From assembly GCF_001696685.1 (NCBI RefSeq), contig NZ_MBFG01000002.1:122402-165871 (forward strand): a stretch of 43,470 nucleotides of DNA. The letters run 5' to 3'. Of this stretch, positions 10,561 to 20,421 are shown piece by piece. A program made the position numbers and the translations under genes. The number at the start of each line of letters is the position of its first letter. Positions within the stretch are counted from its first letter, which is position 1. The notes under the pieces are model-generated. The model was given only the letters and a program-made list of their open reading frames with translations, searched no databases and was not told where the DNA came from. The stretch is from Nosocomiicoccus ampullae (GTDB lineage: Bacteria; Bacillota; Bacilli; Staphylococcales; Salinicoccaceae).

Positions 10561-11290
10561 TCATATATATATTTGTCTTTGTGTACACTTCATATAACGC
10601 CATATATATTAATGTCATCTCAGATAAAAATAATAGATCTGTCGGAATCCTATTCGTCGACCACGAAACATTTATTGCAGATAATTCAATCCCGTAAATG
10701 ATGTAGTAAAATGGGTTCAACGTTAATATATTTTGTAAAATCGTCGGTAAATTATCTCCGATGTAAAATACAGGTGTCGTAATTAATAAAATAACGAGTA
10801 GTGCTTTATCTGTATGCTTCCATTTTATATGCTGACGAAGTTGAATATAAAATATCGTAAACGGAACGATTAAAATCATACCGAGTATGACGTAATATCC
10901 AAGCGAGAATAATTTCAACATAAAATCAGCCGTTCTTAGTGAAAGTATCGCACTATAAAGAATTGTAAACAATATATAAAGCACTGTTTGGAATACAATT
11001 GTCGGTAATACTCTTAAATATAACGGAATGTAATTCATCCGTATAATCGAGTCTTTTCTAAATATTTCATAATAGTTCAACATCGCTGAGTGGTATAACC
11101 AAACGACTGCTGTTATACCGATTACAAAATAAGTGAGTCGTGTCATTTGGTCCGCTGATAAAAATGTGAGTCCTGCAATTAATATAATCATAAAGAAGAT
11201 ATAAATGAACGTCGGAATTAAGCTCGCTAAGACGTGACGCCCACGGAACGTAAATGTCTTTTTCCATAAATATTGAAATGTATGATTCAT
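10553..11290 (-). CDS. ABC-2 type permease, TagG/TarG-like
   Basis: A 245-residue integral membrane protein with about six helices and a charged N-terminus, the outline of an ABC-2 permease like the wall teichoic acid exporter subunit TarG, though somewhat shorter than the usual 270 or so residues. It follows the degenerate ATPase gene by 8 nt on the same strand and must form a unit with it. Because the partner ATPase lacks nucleotide-binding motifs, active export by this pair is doubtful. Identification as TagG-like rests on topology and neighbour, not on a strong motif. Confidence 0.6.
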   Translation of the reverse strand: MNHTFQYLWKKTFTFRGRHVLASLIPTFIYIFFMIILIAGLTFLSADQMTRLTYFVIGITAVVWLYHSAMLNYYEIFRKDSIIRMNYIPLYLRVLPTIVFQTVLYILFTILYSAILSLRTADFMLKLFSLGYYVILGMILIVPFTIFYIQLRQHIKWKHTDKALLVILLITTPVFYIGDNLPTILQNILTLNPFYYIIYGIELSAINVSWSTNRIPTDLLFLSEMTLIYMALYEVYTKTNIYMKK

Positions 11291-11298
11291 AGTTTCAC

Positions 11299-12792
11299 CT
11301 ATCTACTTAAATAAATCCATTTGTTATTTGGTGCATCATATAATACAAATCCACCATCTGTTCTAAAAATTTTATAATCTTCTGTAATGTTAAACTCACT
11401 TTTTATTTTGTCACTTTCTTTTCCACTCGTCATTAAACCAATTGAAGTATCACGGTCTAATAAAAATGTTATATCGACACCTTCAACTTCTGCTTCATAT
11501 GAATCTAAACGCGATAATCTAAAGTCTGACTCAATATGACTAATTTCTACGTTTAAGTAGTTTGCATAAAAAAGATGATTGTCTAAAAATTGATCATTCA
11601 TATACTGAAGCATCGTGTCGTAATCAAGCGTCTCATACATACTCGACGGGTTAAATAATACGACGTTGTCTATCGGTATTTTTACTGTTTCATTATCTAT
11701 CGTTGTCGTCACATTCTTTTTATTAGATTCATCGATAGCGATTAAGGCGTATTTAGGTATAGACGTATCATTGACAGTGACGTCATCACTAATTATAAAC
11801 GCATAACGCAGCCTTTCGACTTGTGTCTCTTCCTCTTCTTCTTCAGCAACTTCTACAAATGGATGCTCTTCTTTTGTGAATTCAAAATCCATAACGACTA
11901 AAAAGTATGAGAGTACCATCGTAAAGAAAACGACAAACGCGATAATAAGTCTTTGTATGTTTAACGTATCGATGACCGATTCACCTTTTCGGTTTCGTCG
12001 TTTTAAACCGTGCTTAAAGTTCATCGGTTCATACATACGCTCTTTCCAATCTAAATCAAAAAGCGCTTCTTCATCCGTACTACGAATTTGAGAACGTAGT
12101 TTCATATAATCGTTATACACTTTACGACCATTTTGAACGGTGCCTTCAAAACGCATTTGGCCATAACTGAGCCATACGAAGTGGTTGGCAAGTTTTTCAA
12201 TCGGTATGAAATTCGACTCGAGTAAAAACACACCGAGCTCGCGAGATTCTAACGTATTAATGATGAATTTTAATCGTTTAAAACCATCGTCGTTTAAATA
12301 ACGATAAAAGTTATTATATAACGTAATATCGGCTTTTATCTCTGACGATAGTTCCATCAAAATGACTGCGATATCTTGACGCGATAATTGACTCACTGAG
12401 TTTTCCCAGTAGTCAAAAAAGAGTGGATGACGTTTTAACGATTCGAGCGACTCTTTCACTTTTCGCTCTGTCATATACTCTTCTAATATTTCAGCTATAA
12501 ACGTATGTAGAGGTTTATCGTTTAAAAGATGATCTTCAACGTCTAAACTTAAAAATGAGACGTCGTATTTCACGCGACCTTCTTCAGGTTTTAAATGTCC
12601 AGAAAACACATTTTTTAAATACTTTAAAGTTGAATAATCACCGAGTATACCGAGAACTTCTCCTCGGTATAATGTCGTATTAATGTCTCGTAATATGAGA
12701 TACGTCGGCTTTAAAAAGAAACGCGTATCTTTCGTGCGCTCTTTATGATGGTAGACGATTCCTGTCGCTTTATGAAGAATAATATCTTGCAT
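11299..12792 (-). CDS. Degenerate TagH-like ABC ATPase fused to a membrane-anchored extracellular domain
   Basis: A 497-residue protein. Residues 1-235 align in outline with an ABC ATPase (ILRDINTTLYRGEVLGILG), but the Walker A position reads GDYSTLKY with no GxGKS/T, the signature position reads VSQLSRQD, and the Walker B position ADITLYNN lacks the Asp-Glu pair. Then come a basic linker (RRNRK), one membrane helix at residues 281-301 and a mostly acidic external domain of about 195 residues. B. subtilis TagH also has a C-terminal helix and extension, so this may be a TagH relative that no longer hydrolyses ATP. Its ATG overlaps the yfhH stop (TAATG). The frame is long and intact, so it appears maintained. 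Confidence 0.65.
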   Translation of the reverse strand: MQDIILHKATGIVYHHKERTKDTRFFLKPTYLILRDINTTLYRGEVLGILGDYSTLKYLKNVFSGHLKPEEGRVKYDVSFLSLDVEDHLLNDKPLHTFIAEILEEYMTERKVKESLESLKRHPLFFDYWENSVSQLSRQDIAVILMELSSEIKADITLYNNFYRYLNDDGFKRLKFIINTLESRELGVFLLESNFIPIEKLANHFVWLSYGQMRFEGTVQNGRKVYNDYMKLRSQIRSTDEEALFDLDWKERMYEPMNFKHGLKRRNRKGESVIDTLNIQRLIIAFVVFFTMVLSYFLVVMDFEFTKEEHPFVEVAEEEEEETQVERLRYAFIISDDVTVNDTSIPKYALIAIDESNKKNVTTTIDNETVKIPIDNVVLFNPSSMYETLDYDTMLQYMNDQFLDNHLFYANYLNVEISHIESDFRLSRLDSYEAEVEGVDITFLLDRDTSIGLMTSGKESDKIKSEFNITEDYKIFRTDGGFVLYDAPNNKWIYLSR

Positions 12793-13106
12793 TACTTTTT
12801 ATCCAGCTGAAGTAAGCTTACAGGTATTGCTGTTTCTGGTTCGTCTCCACCGATGTAAAAGCCCCACGCAAACACACCTTTTAAATATTCGACTTTAAAG
12901 TAGTGATCTTCGTTTGCAATCACTTTATATATTTTCCCTGGTTGAATGAGTGATAAGTCGATCATATAACACTCCGCAATTAGTGCTTGACGCTCTAATA
13001 CGCGGTATTCATTTTCGACACCCATCATTTCAGCTTTACGCATTTTTTCACGCGTCTCTTGAATGTATCGCTCTAATTCAACTCTCGTCATCGTACTAAA
13101 ACTCAT
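12792..13106 (-). CDS. YfhH family protein (DUF1811)
   Basis: A 104-residue conserved protein of unknown function. The N-terminal helical part (MTRVELERYIQETREKMRKA) is followed by a small beta domain with the family stretch YFKVEYLKGVFAWGF. The frame is open two codons upstream to a TTG, but GAGGG lies 8 nt before the ATG at 13106. It overlaps the end of recX by 11 nt, and the next gene starts on its stop codon, so recX, yfhH and the two downstream genes form one operon. Confidence 0.85.
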   Translation of the reverse strand: MSFSTMTRVELERYIQETREKMRKAEMMGVENEYRVLERQALIAECYMIDLSLIQPGKIYKVIANEDHYFKVEYLKGVFAWGFYIGGDEPETAIPVSLLQLDKK

Positions 13107-13869
13107 CTTCAATTCCCTCTAACTTCTCGTTAATTTGATCGTAACTAAACCCACGGCGCATCAGTGACGCCGTTAGTTTTTGTCTTAGTTGAAATCCTTC
13201 ATATTTACGTTTCAATCTATTATAATATTTTTCAAATTCTTTCTCAAAATAATCAGTGTCGTCAAACTGAATATCTGACGGAATAAAATCAAAATGTGCG
13301 TTCGTATAACCATCACGCATCAGTTTTTGACGTAACTTCATTTCGAAATGATTTGACGAACCTTTATATTTTTTTAACTCTTTTTGAGTGATTCGTTCAA
13401 TACGCCCTTCGTCGACTTTGTCGTTAAATCGTTCAACTTCTTCGACGATTATATTTTCATCGATGTTTTTTTCGAACAACTTACGTTCAAGGTGTTTTGG
13501 TCCTTTATCTGTCGTATTAAAAATCGTATTACTTAAACTCGTCGCATAATGCGAGTCGTCAATATATCGTTCTTCTTTTAGACGAATAATCGTTTGATTA
13601 ATAATATCCACCGCATACTCGTCTTTTAAATAGTCGATCACTTCTTGAGTGGAACGAATTTTATACGATATATATTGAATTGCTTTAATATATGCTCGGT
13701 CGAATTCAATTGATGTTTTTATATCGTCTAGCATATCTTTAGAAATTATTCGGCCAGGCAATAGCTCGTATTTTACGAGCGATTCTTCGTGTACTTTTAA
13801 TTTAGACTGATCGCTAAAGTATACGTCGTAAAAGTTATTTTTTAACTGCACGACTCTTTCTACTTTCAT
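13096..13869 (-). CDS. recX: Recombination regulator RecX
   Basis: A 257-residue helical protein built from repeated three-helix RecX modules; motifs include AIQYISYKIRSTQEVIDYL, ERYIDDSHYA and the C-terminal KLTASLMRRGFSYDQI. RecX binds inside the RecA filament and limits its activity. The length fits Gram-positive RecX, longer than the enterobacterial protein. A strong AGGAGG lies 5-6 nt before ATG. The thioesterase gene ends 9 nt upstream, so it may be in the same transcript. Confidence 0.88.
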   Translation of the reverse strand: MKVERVVQLKNNFYDVYFSDQSKLKVHEESLVKYELLPGRIISKDMLDDIKTSIEFDRAYIKAIQYISYKIRSTQEVIDYLKDEYAVDIINQTIIRLKEERYIDDSHYATSLSNTIFNTTDKGPKHLERKLFEKNIDENIIVEEVERFNDKVDEGRIERITQKELKKYKGSSNHFEMKLRQKLMRDGYTNAHFDFIPSDIQFDDTDYFEKEFEKYYNRLKRKYEGFQLRQKLTASLMRRGFSYDQINEKLEGIEDEF

Positions 13870-13878
13870 AACGTCCTC

Positions 13879-14382
13879 CTAAAAAAGTTCTTGTTCAATA
13901 TATGTTGCGAGCTCTTTTGTATGTGTTAATCGTTCTTTACGTCGTTTTACTCTCACGTCTGCACTATCGACTAAAAATTGTAGCGTGTTTGAGTCGCATT
14001 CAATTTTAGGAACAGGTACCGGCTTACCGTTTTCATCGACACCGACAAATGTCATAAAACAAAAGCCTGCGAGTTTCTTTTCATTACTCCCGTGACTTTC
14101 ACGAGATACTTTTACCATAATTTCCATCGATGAAGTACCTGTATGTGTCACAACACCTTCTAACACGACGATATCACCGAGCTCTATCGGTTTTAAAAAG
14201 TCCATCGAGTCAATCGATGCAGTCAACACTTGCGTTCCTGAATGGCGTCTTGCAGTGATTGCTGCGATATCATCAATTTGAGAGAGTAACACGCCACCAA
14301 ACATCGTATTGTAATTGTTCGTATGTTGCGGGAAAACAATTGCTGATTTTACTGAATATGATTCTGACATTTTCTTAATCAT
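13879..14382 (-). CDS. Hotdog-fold acyl-CoA thioesterase (YkhA/BACH type)
   Basis: A 167-residue single hotdog domain with the family signature HTNNYNTMFGGVLLSQID, where the Asn and Asp contribute to the active site, followed by the HSG motif. It hydrolyses acyl-CoA esters; chain-length preference is not readable. GAGGTG lies 6 nt before the ATG. First gene of the run leading into recX. Confidence 0.87.
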   Translation of the reverse strand: MIKKMSESYSVKSAIVFPQHTNNYNTMFGGVLLSQIDDIAAITARRHSGTQVLTASIDSMDFLKPIELGDIVVLEGVVTHTGTSSMEIMVKVSRESHGSNEKKLAGFCFMTFVGVDENGKPVPVPKIECDSNTLQFLVDSADVRVKRRKERLTHTKELATYIEQELF

Positions 14383-14406
14383 GTTGTCACCTCGATTTGT
14401 TTTAAG

Positions 14407-14437
14407 TAAAAAAAGAGGAGATCATCGTCTCCTCTAA
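14407..14437 (-). terminator. Terminator of the 58-residue membrane peptide gene
   Basis: On the minus strand the stem AGAGGAGA/TCTCCTCT (14414-14421 with 14428-14435) is followed by a run of seven T. It lies about 10 nt after the stop codon at 14447. Confidence 0.85.
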
Positions 14438-14446
14438 AATTATGTG

Positions 14447-14623
14447 TTAAATTTTACGGTTTAATGCTTCTTCTCTCGTATCAACAACAAGTGCGTCTTC
14501 ACTGTTGAACGCTTGTGCTAAGAAATAGAAAACTACACCGCCGAAACCTAATACAGCGACGAGAGTAATCGAAACAGCAATTAAAATACTTAACGTCATT
14601 CCAAAAAATCCGAATGAGAACAT
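14447..14623 (-). CDS. Small single-helix membrane protein, 58 residues
   Basis: A short frame starting MFSFGFFGMTLSILIA, with one long hydrophobic segment (about residues 5-38) and an acidic C-terminus ending EEALNRKI. The ATG has a strong CGGAGG ribosome site 7 nt upstream, and the gene is closed by its own terminator, so it is a real gene. Function unknown. It stands alone between the thioesterase and ampS genes. Confidence 0.75.
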   Translation of the reverse strand: MFSFGFFGMTLSILIAVSITLVAVLGFGGVVFYFLAQAFNSEDALVVDTREEALNRKI

Positions 14624-14699
14624 AGTTTTTACCTCCGAATCATTACTTACCTATACTACTACTATAATACCATACTTTAAATAGTGTGGGATAGACTTT

Positions 14700-15926
14700 T
14701 TAAATACTCCAGTCTCCATCTTTGAAGATTTGAATTTCTTCTCCATCTTTTGTTAAACCGATAATATCTGTGTCACTAGCGCCGATCATAAAGTCAACGT
14801 GCGTAATTGAATCGTTAATACCGATTTCGCTTAATTCTTCACGTGATTTTTCTTTTCCGTCTTTCACGTTAAATGCATACGCACTTCCGAGCGCAATATG
14901 ACATGACGCGTTCTCGTCAAATAACGTGTTGTAGAATAACGTATTCGTGTTACTGATTGGAGAATCATACGGTACGAGTGCCACTTCACCTAAGTAACGT
15001 GCACCTTCATCTGTTTCTAAAATGTTTTCTAAAATTTCGTAACCAACTTCTGCTTCAAAGTCGACTACTTTTCCGTCTTTAAACGTTAATTTAAAGTTAT
15101 CGACGATGTTCCCACCGTGCGATAACGGTAACGTATTACTTACATATCCGTTTACGTTATTTCTATCTGGAGCAGTGAATACTTCTTCAGTTGGCATATT
15201 TGCCATAAATTTGCGACCTGTCGCGTCAACGCTTGAAGCCCCTGCAAAAAGATATCCTTCCGGTAAACCGATCGTTAAATCTGTACCTTCAGACACAAAA
15301 CGAATCGATTTTAAGTTCGCATCGTTTAAAATATCAACTTTCTCATGCAATGTTTTATCGTGCGTATCCCATGCTTCTACTGGATTGTCTTGATCAGCAC
15401 GAACTGTATAAAGAATAAGATCTAATAGCTTTTCAAATGCGACTTCTTCTGTTTCATCTGGGTAAACGAGTTTTGCCCATTCTACAGACGGATACCCTGC
15501 GACACACCATGAGTGGAAATCTGATTGTACACGTGCAGAGAAATCTTTTAATGCTTTACCATTTGCGATTTGCATTTCTCTAAGTTTCATCGGGTCGATC
15601 CCTTTTAGTAGTTCTGGCGAACTTGAGATAATGCTTAAGAATCCAGCATGCTCGTCGCTATAATGCATACGCTCTTCTACAATCCACGGGTGAACTGTTG
15701 CGAGTTCTTCAGCTGAACGTTTTTCAGCGTGAAGGCGTGATAACGTATCGTCAGAAAGTTTCGTAACGACTTCAGCTGCTCCGCGTTCGTACGCAACACG
15801 CGTCACTTCACGAACGAGTGGTAACGCATCTGTCGTCGCTGAAATAAATAGACGTTTACCTTCGTTAATATTTACACCTACATCTACGAGTAACTCTGCG
15901 TATTTTGTTAACTTGTTGTTTGTCAT
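14700..15926 (-). CDS. ampS: Leucyl aminopeptidase, M29 family (AmpS/PepS)
   Basis: A 408-residue cytosolic metallo-aminopeptidase. M29 metal-binding residues can be placed: Glu in EVGYEILE, Glu in YLGEVALVPY, His in ASCHIALGSAY, and His and Asp in THVDFMIGASDTDI. The frame is open 11 codons further upstream, but AAAGGGG is properly spaced from the ATG at 15926, giving the family N-terminus MTNNKLTKYAELLVDVGV. The DUF1128 gene ends 13 nt upstream, suggesting co-transcription. Confidence 0.92.
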   Translation of the reverse strand: MTNNKLTKYAELLVDVGVNINEGKRLFISATTDALPLVREVTRVAYERGAAEVVTKLSDDTLSRLHAEKRSAEELATVHPWIVEERMHYSDEHAGFLSIISSSPELLKGIDPMKLREMQIANGKALKDFSARVQSDFHSWCVAGYPSVEWAKLVYPDETEEVAFEKLLDLILYTVRADQDNPVEAWDTHDKTLHEKVDILNDANLKSIRFVSEGTDLTIGLPEGYLFAGASSVDATGRKFMANMPTEEVFTAPDRNNVNGYVSNTLPLSHGGNIVDNFKLTFKDGKVVDFEAEVGYEILENILETDEGARYLGEVALVPYDSPISNTNTLFYNTLFDENASCHIALGSAYAFNVKDGKEKSREELSEIGINDSITHVDFMIGASDTDIIGLTKDGEEIQIFKDGDWSI

Positions 15927-15939
15927 ATGTAGTACCCCT

Positions 15940-16137
15940 TTACTTTTTAAGTTTACCAATTTCGTCGATGATCATCGTTTGTTCTTTTGGTGAAATTTGT
16001 TTTTGATTTTTGATGTAGCGATGGTAATCTCTTAATTCATCAATTTTATCGTCAGGGAATTCTTCGTCACTTAAAATTCCTTTACTGACGACATTCAAAG
16101 CTTCTTCGATTTCTTTTAACATTTGTACTTTATCCAT
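15940..16137 (-). CDS. DUF1128 family protein
   Basis: A 65-residue, mostly helical, charged protein matching the DUF1128 pattern (MLKEIEEALNVVSKGIL...ELRDYHRYIKNQKQISPKE). Function unknown; it is conserved in bacilli and staphylococci. GGGAGG lies about 10 nt before ATG. It precedes ampS in the same orientation. Confidence 0.82.
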   Translation of the reverse strand: MDKVQMLKEIEEALNVVSKGILSDEEFPDDKIDELRDYHRYIKNQKQISPKEQTMIIDEIGKLKK

Positions 16138-16284
16138 TTCGTATAAGGCCTCCCGAATCGTACTATCATAAAGTTAAGTTTACCAAATAATAGCGTTTAC
16201 TGTCGATTTATATTTTCTTTCGTTTAAATGTTCGCTAAAATGGTTATATCTAAGTATTGAGAGATTTAAAGGAGACGATGGATT

Positions 16285-16605
16285 ATGAAAAACAAACTAT
16301 TACCTGCCGTTTTATTAGGTGCAGCAGTCGGAGGACTCGTTAGTCTAATAGATAAAAACACACGAGAATCTGTCATTCAAGGTTCTAAAAAAGCAATTGA
16401 CTATGCAAAACATCCAGACGAATTAAAAAATCAATTTGCGTCAAATTCAAGTGAACCATCAAAATTTGAGCAAATTAAAGAAGAGGTTCTATTCTGGAAA
16501 GATACGTTCGAAGAAATTCGCCGTAACAACCCAGAGCTTGAAGAATCACTTAAAAACGCAAAAGCAATTTTCGATAAAAATAAAGATCAAAAGCATCTGC
16601 AATAA
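16285..16605 (+). CDS. YtxH-like general stress protein
   Basis: A 106-residue protein with one N-terminal glycine-rich hydrophobic segment (LLPAVLLGAAVGGLVSLI) followed by a charged helical tail, the layout of YtxH/GvpP-like proteins. Function unknown. AAAGGAG lies about 11 nt before ATG. A terminator follows, so it is probably monocistronic, with readthrough possible into the YihY gene. Confidence 0.65.
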   Translation: MKNKLLPAVLLGAAVGGLVSLIDKNTRESVIQGSKKAIDYAKHPDELKNQFASNSSEPSKFEQIKEEVLFWKDTFEEIRRNNPELEESLKNAKAIFDKNKDQKHLQ

Positions 16606-16610
16606 TACAA

Positions 16611-16638
16611 TATAGAGCGTCGAATGGCGCTCTTTTTT
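16611..16638 (+). terminator. Terminator after ytxH-like gene
   Basis: A short stem AGAGCG/CGCTCT with an 8-nt loop, followed by TTTTTT. It sits just before the ribosome site of the YihY gene. Confidence 0.65.
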
Positions 16639-16653
16639 ATAGGAGGTATGTGT

Positions 16654-17859
16654 ATGAGTAAAGAAACGAACCGTGAACGTAACACCGATTTTTTAAATGA
16701 GTTAAAGCACGGTGATGATTACAACAAAGAACATAAAGCTCAAGGCAACAAAGGCGAAACAGCATCGGCTAAAGAAGATGCGTTAACAGAGCAAGAAAAG
16801 GCCGAGGCTGAATATAAAGAACAAAAAAAAGAAGACGAAGCTGACGAAAAGAAAAAAGAGAAAAAACTCATGAAAGAGTTAAATGAAAAACAAAAAGAAG
16901 ATAACAAAAAGCACGAGTATTTCGTCGGGTATCAGACGTTCCAATCAGTCGTTCCTAAACCTGGATCATCTGTATACGTCTCAAAAGTGAATAAACCCGT
17001 TCAAGTAAAAGACGACGCTGGATTTTTAGGTAAGTTGTTATTCCAGTTTAGTAAAGACAATACGACAGGTATGGCAGCTCAGCTTGCGTACTATTTATTA
17101 CTTTCAATCTTCCCTGCGTTAATCTTTTTACTGACTATCATACCGTTATTTAATGTCGATCAGTCTCAATTTACAGATCTGATCAATGAATACGCACCAT
17201 CAGAGATTTCTGGAATGCTGACTGGAATTTTAGACGACGTGCTATCGAGTAGTTCTGGCGGATTACTGTCTATCGGTTTACTCTTAACGCTATGGTCTGC
17301 CTCGAACGGTATGAACCAGTTAATGAGTGCATTTAACGTCGCTTATGATGTTGAAGACAATCGTAACGGAATTGTCTCTCGTATTTTATCTGTAGTATTT
17401 ACACTGATACTTGCTCTCGGTATTGTCGGTACGTTCGTGTTAATGATTCTCGGTAACCAAATCGGTAGTTTCGTTTTTGGTTTTGTTGATGCAGACCAGT
17501 TAAAATTTGTATGGAACTTAGTGAGTAATTTACTTCCTGTATTACTCGTTTTCGTTTCATTCTTAATCGTTTATATTTTTGCACCGAATATTAAAGTGAA
17601 AATTAAATCTGTATTACCAGGCACGATTACTGCAACAGTTCTTTTCATCGTCGCATCACTCGGATTTAGTTTCTATGTTTCTAACTTTAGTAACTACTCT
17701 GCAACATACGGAAGTATCGCAGGGGTCATCATTTTAATTTTATGGCTATATATTACGAGTATCATATTAATTTTAGGTGCTCAAATTAACGCAATTAAGC
17801 ATAAGGAATACTTACACGTCAATGAAGACGGAAGTAGAGAAAAGGTAGAAAAAGCATGA
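16654..17859 (+). CDS. YihY/BrkB family inner membrane protein with long charged N-terminus
   Basis: A 401-residue protein. Residues 1-110 are strongly charged and probably coiled (Glu/Lys-rich, for example KEQKKEDEADEKKKEK). Residues 120-385 form the YihY/UPF0761 domain with about six helices and the motifs GMAAQLAYYLLLSIFPALI, LWSASNGMNQLM and LWLYITSIILILGAQINA. Function unknown despite the old BrkB name. An upstream ATG at 16624 has no ribosome site; AGGAGG lies 7 nt before the ATG at 16654. The stop overlaps the carbonic anhydrase start. Confidence 0.85.
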   Translation: MSKETNRERNTDFLNELKHGDDYNKEHKAQGNKGETASAKEDALTEQEKAEAEYKEQKKEDEADEKKKEKKLMKELNEKQKEDNKKHEYFVGYQTFQSVVPKPGSSVYVSKVNKPVQVKDDAGFLGKLLFQFSKDNTTGMAAQLAYYLLLSIFPALIFLLTIIPLFNVDQSQFTDLINEYAPSEISGMLTGILDDVLSSSSGGLLSIGLLLTLWSASNGMNQLMSAFNVAYDVEDNRNGIVSRILSVVFTLILALGIVGTFVLMILGNQIGSFVFGFVDADQLKFVWNLVSNLLPVLLVFVSFLIVYIFAPNIKVKIKSVLPGTITATVLFIVASLGFSFYVSNFSNYSATYGSIAGVIILILWLYITSIILILGAQINAIKHKEYLHVNEDGSREKVEKA

Positions 17860-18413
17860 GATTACTCGATACGTTATTAGAAAACAATGAAAAATTTGTT
17901 GAAAACAAAGATTATTTAAACTATCAAACATCAAAAACACCAGATAAAAAAGTGCTAATCGTTTCATGTATGGATTCTAGGCTAACGGAGCTAACTTATA
18001 AAGCACTCGGTCTTAAAAATGGCGATATTAAACAAGTCAAAAACGCTGGCGCTATGATTACACACCCATACGGCAGTACGATGAGAAGTATACTCGTCGC
18101 TGTATATATGCTCGGTGTTGAAGAGGTTATCATTATGGGTCATAATGACTGCGGATTTGGTGCGTTAAAGCCTGAACCGATTTTAAAAGAAATGCACGCG
18201 CGCGGAGTCAGTGAAGAAGTGATTAACACGTTAATGCATTCAGGAATCGACGTCGTCGACTGGTTACAAGGCTTTGATAGCGTAGAAGAAAGTGTAGCGG
18301 AAAACATCAAAATTGTTAAACAACATCCGTTAATGGATAAAAATGTTCCTGTTCACGGTCTTGTCATGGACCCTGGTACAGGTGCTGTAGAAGTTATTCA
18401 TAACGATTACTAA
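17856..18413 (+). CDS. Beta-carbonic anhydrase (YtiB-like)
   Basis: A 185-residue beta-class carbonic anhydrase. Zinc ligands and active-site residues are C38, D40, R42 (SCMDSRL), H96 and C99 (GHNDCG). It interconverts CO2 and bicarbonate in the cytoplasm. The ATGA overlap with the YihY gene implies translational coupling. The short form without N-terminal extension matches the Gram-positive YtiB group. Confidence 0.88.
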   Translation: MRLLDTLLENNEKFVENKDYLNYQTSKTPDKKVLIVSCMDSRLTELTYKALGLKNGDIKQVKNAGAMITHPYGSTMRSILVAVYMLGVEEVIIMGHNDCGFGALKPEPILKEMHARGVSEEVINTLMHSGIDVVDWLQGFDSVEESVAENIKIVKQHPLMDKNVPVHGLVMDPGTGAVEVIHNDY

Positions 18414-18415
18414 AA

Positions 18416-18453
18416 GAAAAAGACGATCAAACTTAAAGTTTGATCGTCTTTTT
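18416..18453. terminator. Bidirectional terminator, carbonic anhydrase/map
   Basis: A long near-perfect stem, AAAAAGACGATCAAACTT pairing with AAGTTTGATCGTCTTTTT, with A and T runs at its outer ends. It serves both converging genes. Confidence 0.9.
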
Positions 18454-18454
18454 G

Positions 18455-19249
<795 letters not shown>

Positions 19250-19256
19250 TCATATT

Positions 19257-20327
19257 TTATTTTAAAAAGTCGTATATTGTCATGTTCCGATACGATCGTT
19301 TTTCTAGGTCCGAAACAGTGACACCGATTAAACGAATCGGTATCGTCGGATCTTTTAACTCGTAATACAAATGATGCGCGACTTCATATATGTCTTCTGT
19401 ACGAAATATTGGATTACTCGTCCCTGTTTGTTTTGTATGCACTGTAAAATCGTCGTGACGAATTTTTACTGTGACGACGCGTCCACATAGTTTTTTATCT
19501 TCAAGTCTTACGGATACTTGTTCTGACAAATCTTTTAAAACACGTACCATTTCTTCATCGTCATTTCTATCGTAACTAAATGTCGTTTCTTTACCTACAG
19601 ATTTACGTTCACGGTCGTAATCGAGTTGATTCGTTCCAATCCCTCGTGCCTTTTCATAAAGACTTCTTCCTCTTTTGCCAAAATGAAAGATTAAAAAATT
19701 TTCGTCTTTGTCGTATAAATCTTGCCCGTTAAATATTTTAAGTCGGTGCATCTTTTCTTTCGTTACTTTACCGACTCCTGGGAAATCACCGATATCCAGG
19801 TGCATTAAAATTTCGTCGACGTTGTCGTAATCGATTACCGTTGTACCGCTTGGTTTATTCATACCTGAAGCGAGTTTTGCGAGGTATTTATTGTATGAAA
19901 TCCCACTACTAGACGTGAGTCCCGTTTTCTCAAAAATATCGTGTTGAATTTGTAACGCAATTGATTTCGCAGGTCTAGTTTTACTCACTAAATGCGTAAT
20001 ATCGAGGTATGCTTCGTCTAAACTTAATGGCTCAACGATCTCTGTGTACGATAAAAAGATATCCATAATTTGACTCGACACTTCACGATATCTGTTAAAT
20101 CGCGCACGTAAAAAGATTCCGTCCGGGCATAACTGATGCGCACGACTCATTGCCATTGCACTATGCACACCGTATTTACGCGCTTCGTAACTCGCGGTCG
20201 AAACGACGCCACGGCTAAAAGACCGCCCACCAACGATGACCGGTTTCCCTCTTAATTTAGGATTATCGTTTTGTTCAACTTGTGCATAAAAAGCGTCCAT
20301 ATCTATATGAATAATCCGTCGCTCCAT
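19257..20327 (-). CDS. dinB: DNA polymerase IV (DinB, Y family)
   Basis: A translesion polymerase. Catalytic Asp in [13 protein letters not shown] and Asp-Glu in LSLDEAYLD are present, with the little-finger domain in the C-terminal third ([11 protein letters not shown]). The family start [13 protein letters not shown] points to ATG at 20327. Its GTGAGG ribosome site is only 3-4 nt away, so a TTG or GTG slightly upstream (20342/20336) could be used instead. No clear LexA box was found in front. Divergent from the oxidase gene. Confidence 0.92.
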   Translation of the reverse strand: MERRIIHIDMDAFYAQVEQNDNPKLRGKPVIVGGRSFSRGVVSTASYEARKYGVHSAMAMSRAHQLCPDGIFLRARFNRYREVSSQIMDIFLSYTEIVEPLSLDEAYLDITHLVSKTRPAKSIALQIQHDIFEKTGLTSSSGISYNKYLAKLASGMNKPSGTTVIDYDNVDEILMHLDIGDFPGVGKVTKEKMHRLKIFNGQDLYDKDENFLIFHFGKRGRSLYEKARGIGTNQLDYDRERKSVGKETTFSYDRNDDEEMVRVLKDLSEQVSVRLEDKKLCGRVVTVKIRHDDFTVHTKQTGTSNPIFRTEDIYEVAHHLYYELKDPTIPIRLIGVTVSDLEKRSYRNMTIYDFLK

Positions 20328-20421
20328 TATCCTCACCAACAATAGTATACCAAAAATCGAACATTTGTTCTAAATTTAAATCTAAACGTTTATCGTTATA
20401 ATATGATTAGGAGGAATCATT

